A stretch of DNA of 8,775 bases from assembly GCA_902797005.1 (NCBI GenBank), contig CADBRE010000160.1, positions 1-8,775 on the forward strand, given 5' to 3'. The translations under genes and the position numbers were made by a program. The notes beneath the pieces were generated by a model. The model was given only the letters and a program-made list of their open reading frames with translations. It did no database searches and was not told where the DNA came from. Position 1 is the first letter of the stretch; every line of letters starts with the position of its first letter. This document shows positions 1 through 6,524 of the stretch, piece by piece. The stretch is from an uncultured Erysipelotrichaceae bacterium. Lineage in GTDB: Bacteria > Bacillota_I > Bacilli_A > RF39 > UBA660.

Positions 1-507
1 ATAAATAGAATGAGTAAAGTAGAAATGGTTGATGGTGCGAGAGACTACAGATTAATGACTAGACAAGTAGTTGATAGTGTTTTATCTTTAAAAGAGTATA
101 ATAGATATTCTAAAGGATTATTCTCATTTGTTGGCTTTAAGACTAAATGGTTAGAGTTTGAGAATGTAGAAAGAATTGCTGGTGAAACTAAATGGAGTTT
201 CTGGAAATTATTCTTATATGCGATTGATGGTATTGTTGCCTTTTCAACAGCGCCTTTAGTTATCAGCGCTATGATAGGTTTAATATTTTTCTTAATAGCA
301 TTTGTTATGATAGTATTCATAGTAGTTAGGACTATTGTATTTGGTGATCCTACAAGTGGTTGGCCTAGTTTAGTTTGTATTATATTCTTAGTTAGTGGTG
401 TACAATTATTAACATTAGGTGTTATAGGCGAATACCTTTCTAAAATGTATATGGAAGTTAAAAAGAGACCAATCTATATTATCAAAGAAACTAGTTTGGA
501 GAAATAA
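1..507 (+). CDS. GtrB/CsbB-like polyprenyl-phosphate glycosyltransferase, C-terminal part (5' truncated by window)
   Basis: The frame is open from base 1 (Ile-Asn-Arg before the first ATG at 10), so this is the last 168 residues of a longer gene and the ATG at 10 is not its start. The fragment carries the end of the GT-A domain: DGARDYRLMTRQVV matches the 'G..DFRLM.R' block, followed by an E..R...G segment, VGF, and R.AGETKWSFWKLF. After these come two membrane spans at fragment residues ~84-110 and ~121-143 and a basic tail with GVIGEYLSKMYMEVKKRP, typical of GtrB/CsbB. Family knowledge: these enzymes load a sugar from a nucleotide donor onto undecaprenyl phosphate on the cytoplasmic face. 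The GtrA gene begins 1 base after the stop and a YfhO gene follows, which fits the CsbB-GtcA-YfhO arrangement. The sugar (Glc, GlcNAc or other) cannot be told because most of the catalytic domain lies outside the window. Confidence 0.93.
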   Translation: MNRMSKVEMVDGARDYRLMTRQVVDSVLSLKEYNRYSKGLFSFVGFKTKWLEFENVERIAGETKWSFWKLFLYAIDGIVAFSTAPLVISAMIGLIFFLIAFVMIVFIVVRTIVFGDPTSGWPSLVCIIFLVSGVQLLTLGVIGEYLSKMYMEVKKRPIYIIKETSLEK

Positions 508-508
508 A

Positions 509-919
509 ATGATAGATTTATATAATAAGTATAAAGAAATAATAAATTATCTTATTTTTGGAGTTTTAACTACATTAATAAGTTTAGCTACTTACTATGC
601 TTTAACATTTACAGTTTTAAATGCAGATAAAGCTTTAGAACTTCAAATAGCTAATGTAGTGTCATGGATTGTATCAGTTACATTTGCTTATTTTACTAAT
701 AGAAGTTTTGTGTTTGAATCAAAAGAAAAATTATCTTTAAAAGAGGCTTTTAGTTTCTATATGTCTAGAGTAAGCACTCTTTTACTAGATATGGGATTAA
801 TGTATTTATTAGTAACTGTTTTATCTTTTAATGATAAGTTAGTAAAAATAATAGTTCAAGTTGTAGTAATAGTTCTTAATTATGTATTAAGTAAGTTTAT
901 TGTTTTTAAGAAAAAGTAA
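509..919 (+). CDS. GtrA-family membrane protein, probable lipid-linked sugar flippase
   Basis: A 136-residue protein with four predicted membrane spans (~12-35, 45-65, 80-103, 110-132), the normal size and layout for GtrA/GtcA. Family marks are the NYLIFGVLTT start, NRSFVF (64-69) after span 2, and NYVLSKFIVFK at the C-terminus, which ends in lysines. Family knowledge: GtrA proteins are thought to flip undecaprenyl-phosphate-linked sugars across the membrane, although direct proof is limited. The start at 509 is supported by GGAG at 498-501, seven bases upstream. The gene lies 1 base after the GtrB-like gene and 9 bases before YfhO, so the three are almost certainly co-transcribed and translationally linked. 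In this context it would move the sugar made by the upstream enzyme to the outer face for YfhO. Confidence 0.93.
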   Translation: MIDLYNKYKEIINYLIFGVLTTLISLATYYALTFTVLNADKALELQIANVVSWIVSVTFAYFTNRSFVFESKEKLSLKEAFSFYMSRVSTLLLDMGLMYLLVTVLSFNDKLVKIIVQVVVIVLNYVLSKFIVFKKK

Positions 920-928
920 GAGGTTATT

Positions 929-3409
929 ATGAATAAAAAAGATTATAATAATATTGTAATTATATCTTTGACTGCACTTGTAATTGTTTTTGCAAGTGTT
1001 TTATTTGATAAGGTATTTGGATCTGATATGGACTGGGTTAATCAGCATATCATTTTTCCTGAGTATTTTAGGATGCTATTTTATAAAACCGGAAGGTTAC
1101 TTCCTAACTTAGCAATAAACCTTGGGGCGGGACAAAATATCTTTAACTTTAGTTATTATGGGTTAATGAGCCCAATTGTTTTGATTTCATATTTATTACC
1201 ATTTATGAATATGACTGTTTATACTATTATTTCTTCTATAATAATTATATTATTAAGTGGATATCTTTTCTATAGATGGTTATTTAATAATGGATTTTCA
1301 TCTAAAGTTTGTTTGTTTAGTTCACTAGTATTTATATTAGCTACTCCATTTATTTATCAAATGCATAGGAATATTATGTTTGTTAATTATATGCCTTTTT
1401 TGATAATGAGTTTGTTGGGTGTTGATAAATATTTAGAAAGTAAGAATAAATATTTATTAATTATCGGTATATTCTTAATGATTATGACTAGTTATTATTT
1501 TAGTGTAGGCGGAATATTAGTTGTTTTAATTTACTATCTATTTAAAGATTATAAGAATAGTAATTCTATTGATAAGAAGAGATTATTACATTTTTCTTTA
1601 TTAATTCTTTTGGCTATTGGTTTATCAGCTGTTCTTTTACTTCCAACAGTTTATACTTTGCTTACTGGTAGAAGTGAAAGCTATGAAAGTTTCAATTCCT
1701 TAAAACTATTAATTCCTAACATTAAGATTCATACTCTTTTCAATGGAGCATATTCAATTGGATTATCTATGTTTGGATTTATGAGTATAATATACTTATT
1801 TTTTACTAAAAAGAAAGAAAATGTTTTACTTGGATCAATATTATTAGTTATTTTATTTATTCCTTTATTTATGTTTTTACTAAATGGTGGTCTTTATTTA
1901 AGAAGTAAATGTTTTATACCTTTTATACCTTTAATATGTTATATATCAGCAATATTTTTTAAAGATTATTTTGATGATATAATAGATCTAAAGAGATTCA
2001 TTTATTGTTTACTTATTATAGGTTTAATTGTTTATTTATTTAATTATAAAGAAATTAGTTATATATATTTATTAGGGTTAATTATTTGCTTATTTATAAA
2101 ATATAAATTTGGATTTAAATATATACTTTGTGTTTTAGTTATTTCTTATAGTATTGTTACTGACATTTATTTTGCTAATAAAGAAGAAGTGCTTAGTATT
2201 AATGATTATAAAACTTATTTTAATGAAACTGTTGATAATTCAATAGTAAATACTTTAAAAAATGATAAAAGCTATTATAGATTTAGTAATTTAGTTAATA
2301 GCGAAAAGACTGTTAATAAAGTTTATGATTTGGAATATTATTCAACTAGTATTTATTCTTCAACATATAATGATAAATATTTGAAATTAGCTAGGGATGT
2401 TTTTAAACTAAATGTACCTGAATATAATTATTTCTTTTTAACAAATAGTAGTAATATTTTATTTAATAAATATATGGGTGTTAAATATGTGTATTCTAAT
2501 TATGATTTAGGTCTAGGTTATAACAAACTTTATGATAATGTTTATGTTAATAATGAAACGTTTCCACTTGGATATGTTTCTTATAGTAGTATTAGTGAAG
2601 AAGAGTTTGACAGTATAAAATATCCTTATAATTTAGAAGTGTTAATGAACAATGTTATTACTAAGGAAAGTGTTAATACAAATAGAAGTATTAATGCTCA
2701 GAAAGTTAATTTAGATTATGAAATATTAAATTATAATAAAGATAATATTGATATTAAAAAGAATGGTAATGGATATATCATTAATGTTAAAGAAGATGAT
2801 AGCTTTAAGATTAGGTTGAAAAGTCAACTTGATAATAAAATATTATTTATTAATTTAAATGGGCTTAATAGAAATGAGTGTTATAAATGTAATACTTATA
2901 TTACTATTAATAATGTTAAGAATTTAATTACTTATAAAGATTGGACTTATGATAACAAGAATTATGATTTTCATTATTTGATAAGTGAAGATAATTTAAA
3001 TGAGTTAAATATAGAAATAGGTAAAGGTATTTATAATATTGATTCTATAGAGACATACTTATTAGATTATAGTTTTGTTGAATATTCAAATAGAAGTGTT
3101 ACTCCTTTTGATATTACTAGTATAGGAAATGACAAGATAATAGGTGAAGTTAATGCTTTAGATAGTGGCTACTTTGTAATGAGCATACCTTATGATGCAG
3201 GATTTACTGTTAAGGTTAATGGTAAAGCAGTAGAAAAAGAAATTGTTAATAAGGCTTTTCTTGGTTTTAAGATTAATAAAGGAATTAATAATATTGAAAT
3301 TAGTTATAGAAGTCCTCTGCTTAATGAGGGAATCATTATAAGTTTAATTAGTTTAATAATATTAGTAGGTATTCTGATAAGTGATAAAATAGGATTAAAG
3401 AAAGAATAA
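929..3409 (+). CDS. YfhO-family multi-span membrane protein, probable GT-C-type glycosyltransferase
   Basis: An 826-residue protein. A first membrane span at ~8-28 is followed by an extracytoplasmic loop with D33 and D35 and the YfhO signature region G-A-G-Q-N...SYYGLMSP (66-82). Many spans follow up to about residue 410, then a long Tyr/Asn-rich soluble region (~415-795) and a final span at ~800-820. This is the layout and usual length of YfhO. Family knowledge: in Bacillus subtilis YfhO works with CsbB and GtcA and transfers the flipped sugar to lipoteichoic acid. The acidic residues in the first outer loop are the expected catalytic site of GT-C folds. The SD AGAGG (919-923) overlaps the GtrA stop, and the ATG is 5 bases further on. 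It is the last gene of the operon, and a hairpin overlaps its stop codon. The acceptor polymer is inferred rather than seen; wall teichoic acid or another glycopolymer is possible. Confidence 0.9.
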   Translation: MNKKDYNNIVIISLTALVIVFASVLFDKVFGSDMDWVNQHIIFPEYFRMLFYKTGRLLPNLAINLGAGQNIFNFSYYGLMSPIVLISYLLPFMNMTVYTIISSIIIILLSGYLFYRWLFNNGFSSKVCLFSSLVFILATPFIYQMHRNIMFVNYMPFLIMSLLGVDKYLESKNKYLLIIGIFLMIMTSYYFSVGGILVVLIYYLFKDYKNSNSIDKKRLLHFSLLILLAIGLSAVLLLPTVYTLLTGRSESYESFNSLKLLIPNIKIHTLFNGAYSIGLSMFGFMSIIYLFFTKKKENVLLGSILLVILFIPLFMFLLNGGLYLRSKCFIPFIPLICYISAIFFKDYFDDIIDLKRFIYCLLIIGLIVYLFNYKEISYIYLLGLIICLFIKYKFGFKYILCVLVISYSIVTDIYFANKEEVLSINDYKTYFNETVDNSIVNTLKNDKSYYRFSNLVNSEKTVNKVYDLEYYSTSIYSSTYNDKYLKLARDVFKLNVPEYNYFFLTNSSNILFNKYMGVKYVYSNYDLGLGYNKLYDNVYVNNETFPLGYVSYSSISEEEFDSIKYPYNLEVLMNNVITKESVNTNRSINAQKVNLDYEILNYNKDNIDIKKNGNGYIINVKEDDSFKIRLKSQLDNKILFINLNGLNRNECYKCNTYITINNVKNLITYKDWTYDNKNYDFHYLISEDNLNELNIEIGKGIYNIDSIETYLLDYSFVEYSNRSVTPFDITSIGNDKIIGEVNALDSGYFVMSIPYDAGFTVKVNGKAVEKEIVNKAFLGFKINKGINNIEISYRSPLLNEGIIISLISLIILVGILISDKIGLKKE

Positions 3410-3425
3410 TTTTTCTTTCTTTTTT
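3397..3425 (+). terminator. Weak AU-rich hairpin terminator after the YfhO gene
   Basis: A perfect 10-bp stem, AAAGAAAGAA (3397-3406) with TTCTTTCTTT (3412-3421), has a 5-nt loop, overlaps the YfhO stop codon, and runs into a further T-run (3422-3425). Only two pairs are G-C, so termination may be partial. It lies directly before the promoter of the next gene. Confidence 0.55.
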
Positions 3426-3426
3426 A

Positions 3427-3455
3427 ATGACTTTTTATGAAATATTTAGTACAAT
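3427..3455 (+). promoter_or_regulatory. Sigma-70-type promoter for the GT2 gene
   Basis: The -35 is ATGACT (3427-3432, 4 of 6 consensus), the spacer is 17 bases, and the -10 is TACAAT (3450-3455, 5 of 6). Transcription would start near 3462, ahead of the SD AGAGGAG (3471-3477), which is 7 bases before the ATG at 3485. The promoter lies just after the preceding hairpin, so the GT2 gene can be expressed independently of the upstream operon. Confidence 0.6.
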
Positions 3456-3484
3456 ATATATAGAAGATAAAGAGGAGTAAAGTT

Positions 3485-4948
3485 ATGAGTTTGTTTAGTC
3501 TTTTTTGTGATATACAAAATGTTTATAATGTTGGTAATAAAATAAATAATATAATTGCTATAGTTTTAATGTGTATAGTAGTGCATAGAACAGTATTTTT
3601 TATAATTGGTATGTTTACTACTAGAAAGTTTAAAGCTAGTGATAAGAAATATAAATACGCTATTTTGGTAGCGGCTAGAAATGAAGAGAAGGTTATTGGT
3701 AATTTATTAGACAGTATTAATAATCAAGATTATCCTAAGAGTAAATTATATACATTTGTCGTTGCTGATAATTGCACTGATAGGACACTTGATATAGCTG
3801 AGAGTAAAGGTGCATTTGTGTATGCTAGAAAAGATGAAGAGCACAAAACTAAAGGATATGCTTTAGAATACTTAGTTGATAAGATTAATAGAGATTTTGG
3901 TATAGAAGAGTTTGATGGATATTTTATATTTGATGCAGATAACTTATTGACTGAAGATTATGTTTCTAAAATGAATGATGCATTTAGTGAAGGATGCAAA
4001 ATAGTTACTTCTTATAGAAATAGTAAAAACTTTAAAGACAACTGGATAAGTGCGAGTTATGGAATGCACTGGATTAGAAGTGCTAGAGTTAATCATCGTG
4101 CTAGAAGTGTTTTACATTTGGCTACAAATATTCAGGGTACTGGTTTCTTAATTGCTAATGAAGTTATAAAAGATGGATGGCATTATACTTCTTTAACCGA
4201 GGATAGAGCTTTGACAGCTGATGCAGTTCTTCAAGGTTATGAAATAACATATCAAGATGAAGCGATGTTTTATGATGAACAACCTACTAATTTGAATGTT
4301 TCATTAAGACAAAGATTAAGATGGAGTAGAGGCCACTTAGAAGCTTTTTGTGAAAAGGGATTAAGATTGTTTTTAAGTATATTTTTAGGAAGAATGGTTT
4401 CAGGAAAAAAATGGAATAATGAAAAGAAGAATTATAATAGGTTTAAGGATAAGTTTATTGAAGCTATTAGATATAGATTTGCTTCTTTTGACACATTAGT
4501 ACAATTAACTCCTCTCGCTTTTATCAATTTGGTAAGATGGTTTGTATTTTCAATTATAATATTTACTATTTACAGTACTGTTTATGGAATAAGTAATGCA
4601 AATCTTATAAATTCCTCACTAATTCAATTCTTTATAAATCCTGTTATGGTTAATGTTAATCCAGGTGTATTTGCATTAATTATGAGTTTAGTATTATCTA
4701 TTTGGTGGAAGGTTACATCTAGAGCCCTTTCATATATAGGTAATATGTTTATGGCAATTTATATATTTATTATGGATAGAAAGAGAATAGGAAAGATTCC
4801 TTTTTATAAAAAGATATGGTTTGTGTTAACTTGGCCTATGTTTGATTTAATAGGTGTTTATACTCAATATGTAGCTGTATTTAAGAAAGTTGGATGGGAA
4901 GTAGTTCCACATAATAGTGATGTTAAAATTAGTGATTTAAGATCATGA
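3485..4948 (+). CDS. Processive-type membrane glycosyltransferase, family GT2 (CESA/HAS-like)
   Basis: A 487-residue protein. One N-terminal membrane segment (~21-45) is followed by a cytoplasmic GT-A domain with AARNEE (63-68), ADN (94-96), the DxD-type DADN (150-153), TGFLIA (219-224), the base motif TED (238-240) and QRLRW (276-280), the Q/RxxRW motif of processive GT2 enzymes. Further membrane segments lie at about 345-368, 391-412, 415-430 and 443-465. Family knowledge: such enzymes polymerise a sugar from a nucleotide donor and usually move the chain through their own membrane pore. Cellulose, hyaluronan, poly-GlcNAc and other products share these motifs, so the polymer cannot be named. 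It has its own promoter and terminator and no partner gene next to it. The start at 3485 is set by the SD AGAGGAG 7 bases upstream. It ends in TGA. Confidence 0.88.
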   Translation: MSLFSLFCDIQNVYNVGNKINNIIAIVLMCIVVHRTVFFIIGMFTTRKFKASDKKYKYAILVAARNEEKVIGNLLDSINNQDYPKSKLYTFVVADNCTDRTLDIAESKGAFVYARKDEEHKTKGYALEYLVDKINRDFGIEEFDGYFIFDADNLLTEDYVSKMNDAFSEGCKIVTSYRNSKNFKDNWISASYGMHWIRSARVNHRARSVLHLATNIQGTGFLIANEVIKDGWHYTSLTEDRALTADAVLQGYEITYQDEAMFYDEQPTNLNVSLRQRLRWSRGHLEAFCEKGLRLFLSIFLGRMVSGKKWNNEKKNYNRFKDKFIEAIRYRFASFDTLVQLTPLAFINLVRWFVFSIIIFTIYSTVYGISNANLINSSLIQFFINPVMVNVNPGVFALIMSLVLSIWWKVTSRALSYIGNMFMAIYIFIMDRKRIGKIPFYKKIWFVLTWPMFDLIGVYTQYVAVFKKVGWEVVPHNSDVKISDLRS

Positions 4949-4956
4949 TCATGTTT

Positions 4957-4993
4957 AAGAAATATTAGTTAATTATTTGCTAATATTTTTTTC
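4957..4993 (+). terminator. Probable intrinsic terminator after the GT2 gene
   Basis: AAGAAATATTAG (4957-4968) pairs with CTAATATTTTTT (4980-4991): 12 pairs including one G·U, around an 11-nt loop. The T-run is part of the descending arm. The structure begins 8 bases after the GT2 stop. The stem is AU-rich and so only moderately strong. Confidence 0.55.
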
Positions 4994-5002
4994 TATTTGT
5001 TA

Positions 5003-5031
5003 TTGACGAACAAATGAGTTTATGGTAATAT
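5003..5031 (+). promoter_or_regulatory. Extended -10 promoter of ORF6N/PLD-like gene copy 1
   Basis: The -35 is TTGACG (5003-5008, 5 of 6), the spacer is 17 bases, and the -10 is TAATAT (5026-5031) with TGG directly before it, an extended -10. The same TGGTAATAT block with a TTGAC -35 occurs before copy 2. A 7-bp inverted repeat, ATTTGTT (4995-5001) and AACAAAT (5009-5015), flanks the -35 exactly and could be an operator. It is not repeated at copy 2. The ATG at 5030 lies inside the -10 and cannot be the translation start. Confidence 0.65.
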
Positions 5032-5176
5032 GAATACACTTATAACACTAGTCAGGGAGTGGAGGTGTAAAAATATGATAAATACTCAAGACATAAGTGA
5101 AATAATATATGAAATAAGAGGAAAGAAAGTTATGCTAGATTCTGATTTAGCTAGTCTTTTTGGTTATGAGACAAAA
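5022..5176 (+). repeat. Direct repeat block A, first copy (promoter, leader and gene 5' end)
   Basis: This stretch matches 6370-6524 at a constant offset of 1348 bases with only about four differences, by eye. It covers the -10, the untranslated leader, the SD and roughly the first 34 codons. Identity drops sharply after about 5177. The leader, which contains AACACTAGTCAGGGAG, is more GC-rich than its surroundings. Confidence 0.85.
5061..5067 (+). promoter_or_regulatory. Strong Shine-Dalgarno site that sets the copy 1 start
   Basis: GGAGGTG is a near-full anti-SD match with 7 bases to the ATG at 5075. It favours 5075 over the in-frame ATG at 5030, which overlaps the promoter -10. Confidence 0.8.
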
Positions 5177-6004
5177 AATCTAAATAGAATTGTTAAACGT
5201 AATATTAATGATTTTGATGAAGATAGTTATTTCCAATTAACTAATGAAGAATTAGAATCTTTAAGGTGCCAAATTGGAACCTTAAAAGTTAAAGGTAGAG
5301 GTGCTCATTCTAAATATTTGCCTCATGTTTTTACACGTGATGGAATAGAAAAATTTGCTTCTTTGGTACATACTACTAATCTAAGTGAGACCGTAAACAC
5401 TATAAGAAAAGCGTTTGATAGTATTGAGTCTTTAAAAACTCAAAAAAGTTTGCAAATGCCCGAAAACACTAGGACTTTGAAGGATATGATTTATAAAATT
5501 AGAGGAGAATATGTAATGCTAGATTTTGATTTAGCAGTTCTTTATGGGTGTCAAAATGGCACGAAAACTATTAATTTAGCCGTAAAACGAAATGAAGAAA
5601 AGTTTATGGAAAGACATATGTTTCAATTAACAAAAGAAGAAGCAAAATCACTTTCAAGGTTTCAAATTGAAACCTTGAATGATAAAAGAGGTCACAATAT
5701 TAAATATTTACCTTATGCTTTTACAGAAAGTGGTGTTGTTATGCTATCAACTATTCTTAATACACCTGTTGCTTCTTCAATAACTGTTAAAATTGTTGAT
5801 GAATTTGTTGCAATGAAAAAATATATATCTAAATCTCTTGTTAATCAAGAATATATTAATAATATTGTTTTAGAAGATCATGAAAGATTAATAACATTAG
5901 AAAAGTCCTTTAAAGAGTTTGATAAAAAACAAAGTAGTAATGCTGTTTATTTTTCAGGTCAAATATTTGATGCATATTTCAAAAATAAAAGATATATTTT
6001 CTAA
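5075..6004 (+). CDS. Tandem double-ORF6N-domain protein, copy 1, frameshifted before its PLD-like domain
   Basis: A 309-residue product from ATG 5075, chosen because of the GGAGGTG SD 7 bases upstream. It has two ORF6N domains (Pfam PF10543 type). The first (~8-112) has VMLDSDLASLFGYETKNLNR..KRN, YFQLTNEE, LRCQIGTL and HVFTRDGIE. The second (~135-250) has VMLDFDLAVLYGC, AVKRNEEKF, FQLTKEE, LSRFQIETL and YAFTESGVVML. A charged, possibly coiled-coil linker follows. Family knowledge: ORF6N is found in phage antirepressor-like and accessory proteins and is thought to bind DNA. Against copy 2, one extra T in TTT at 5977-5979 shifts the frame, so the protein ends FKNKRYIF after the shared FSGQIFDAY instead of entering the PLD-like domain. 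It may be a recent pseudogene, a functional short form, or a sequence error. Each ORF6N domain contains a 27-nt palindrome. Confidence 0.8.
   Translation: MINTQDISEIIYEIRGKKVMLDSDLASLFGYETKNLNRIVKRNINDFDEDSYFQLTNEELESLRCQIGTLKVKGRGAHSKYLPHVFTRDGIEKFASLVHTTNLSETVNTIRKAFDSIESLKTQKSLQMPENTRTLKDMIYKIRGEYVMLDFDLAVLYGCQNGTKTINLAVKRNEEKFMERHMFQLTKEEAKSLSRFQIETLNDKRGHNIKYLPYAFTESGVVMLSTILNTPVASSITVKIVDEFVAMKKYISKSLVNQEYINNIVLEDHERLITLEKSFKEFDKKQSSNAVYFSGQIFDAYFKNKRYIF
5260..5286. repeat. Intragenic 27-nt inverted repeat P1 (copy 1, ORF6N domain 1)
   Basis: The left arm TTTAAGGTGCCAA (5260-5272) and right arm TTGGAACCTTAAA (5274-5286) lie around a central A at 5273. Twelve of 13 pairs match; the exception is G5268/A5278. 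It encodes the L-R-C-Q-I-G-T-L segment of the domain. Confidence 0.9.
5653..5679. repeat. Intragenic 27-nt inverted repeat P2 (copy 1, ORF6N domain 2)
   Basis: The arms TTCAAGGTTTCAA (5653-5665) and TTGAAACCTTGAA (5667-5679) lie around A5666, and all 13 pairs match. It encodes S-R-F-Q-I-E-T-L-N, the same place in the domain and the same reading phase as P1 and P3. Confidence 0.93.
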
Positions 6005-6335
6005 GGCTAAAAAGGAAATTATAATAATTGATGGATATGCAGATATTACTGTACTTGATATGATATCTTCTTTAAAATGTGATGTTATTTTAATTGTTAA
6101 GAGTAATGCTAAGCTTTCAATGCAAGATATTAACAAATATAATTTACAATATAATAATTTAAAAGTTGTTTTTGATAATAGTTATCATGATAGATATTTT
6201 ATTTTAGATAGAAAGAAGATATATCACTGTGGTGCTTCAATTAATCATGCTGGATCTAGAACTTTTTCTATTAATTTATTAGAAGATAATATGGTAATAA
6301 AGGCAATTCTTGATGATGTTAAAAAGATTATATAA
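5951..6335 (+). repeat. Direct repeat block B, first copy (3' end with PLD-like domain)
   Basis: This block aligns with 7308-7691 at about 95% identity by eye, with a single length difference: the extra T in copy 1 at 5977-5979. Most changes are synonymous or conservative. Both blocks end exactly at their stop codons (offset 1356 after the insertion). Confidence 0.85.
5970..6335 (+). pseudogene. Detached PLD-like domain of copy 1, downstream of the frameshift
   Basis: Read in the +1 frame, this segment gives SKIKDIFSKAKKEIIIIDGY through to the stop, nearly identical to residues 305-422 of copy 2. It keeps the phospholipase-D-like marks H-D-R-Y-F-I-L-D and C-G-A-S-I-N. The open frame reaches back to an ATG at 5919 that overlaps the upstream coding frame. 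An ATG at 5970 would give MHISKIKDIF. Neither has a convincing SD, so separate translation is possible but unproven, and the simplest reading is the broken 3' part of the gene above. The frame has stayed open and its differences from copy 2 are mostly mild, so the break looks recent or the fragment is still used. Repairing the one-base insertion would restore one gene at 5075-6335. Confidence 0.75.
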
Positions 6336-6349
6336 ATAGATATTTTATG

Positions 6350-6379
6350 TTGACTAATAAGTGCAATACATGGTAATAT
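6350..6379 (+). promoter_or_regulatory. Extended -10 promoter of ORF6N/PLD-like gene copy 2
   Basis: The -35 is TTGACT (6350-6355), the spacer is 18 bases, and the -10 is TAATAT (6374-6379) preceded by TGG (6371-6373). It lies 14 bases after the copy 1 stop, and no terminator is seen between the copies, so read-through from copy 1 is also likely. The -10 and leader are nearly identical to those of copy 1, but the sequence around the -35 is not. Confidence 0.65.
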
Positions 6380-6524
6380 GAATACACTTACAACACTAGT
6401 CAGGGAGTGGAGGTGCAAAAATATGATAAATACTCAAGACGTAAGTGAAATAATATATGAAATAAGAGGAATGAAAGTTATGCTAGATTCTGATTTAGCT
6501 AGTCTTTTTGGTTATGAGACAAAA
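6370..6524 (+). repeat. Direct repeat block A, second copy
   Basis: The partner of 5022-5176, with roughly four differences by eye. It contains the -10, leader, SD and first codons of copy 2. Two of the differences fall in the leader (T to C at positions matching 5044 and 5068). Confidence 0.85.
6409..6415 (+). promoter_or_regulatory. Strong Shine-Dalgarno site that sets the copy 2 start
   Basis: GGAGGTG has 7 bases to the ATG at 6423, identical in placement to copy 1. The upstream in-frame ATG at 6378 overlaps the -10 element and is rejected as the start. Confidence 0.8.

Noticed and set aside
45..320. Minus-strand open frame opposite the GtrB-like gene; similar ones at 5954-6136 and 6581-6904
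   Set aside because: These are shadows on the opposite strand of well-supported genes, with no SD and no recognisable domains.
4941..4950. Palindrome GATCATGATC at the end of the GT2 gene
   Set aside because: It is short, covers the last codons and stop, and lies beside no element it could serve. Chance is sufficient.
4946..4975. TGA as a Trp codon (Mycoplasma-type code) extending the GT2 protein
   Set aside because: All Trp in the long frames use TGG and no in-frame TGA occurs inside them. Reading through would add only eight residues, across the terminator stem.
5045..5068. Possible leader hairpin pairing ACAC (5045-5048) with GTGT (5065-5068) and hiding the SD
   Set aside because: The stem is only 4 bp, and the copy 2 leader changes GTGT to GTGC without a compensating change.
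5030..5074. In-frame upstream ATG giving a 15-residue longer start for copy 1 (and likewise 6378-6422 for copy 2)
   Set aside because: These ATGs overlap the -10 element and have no SD. The next in-frame ATG follows GGAGGTG by 7 bases in both copies.
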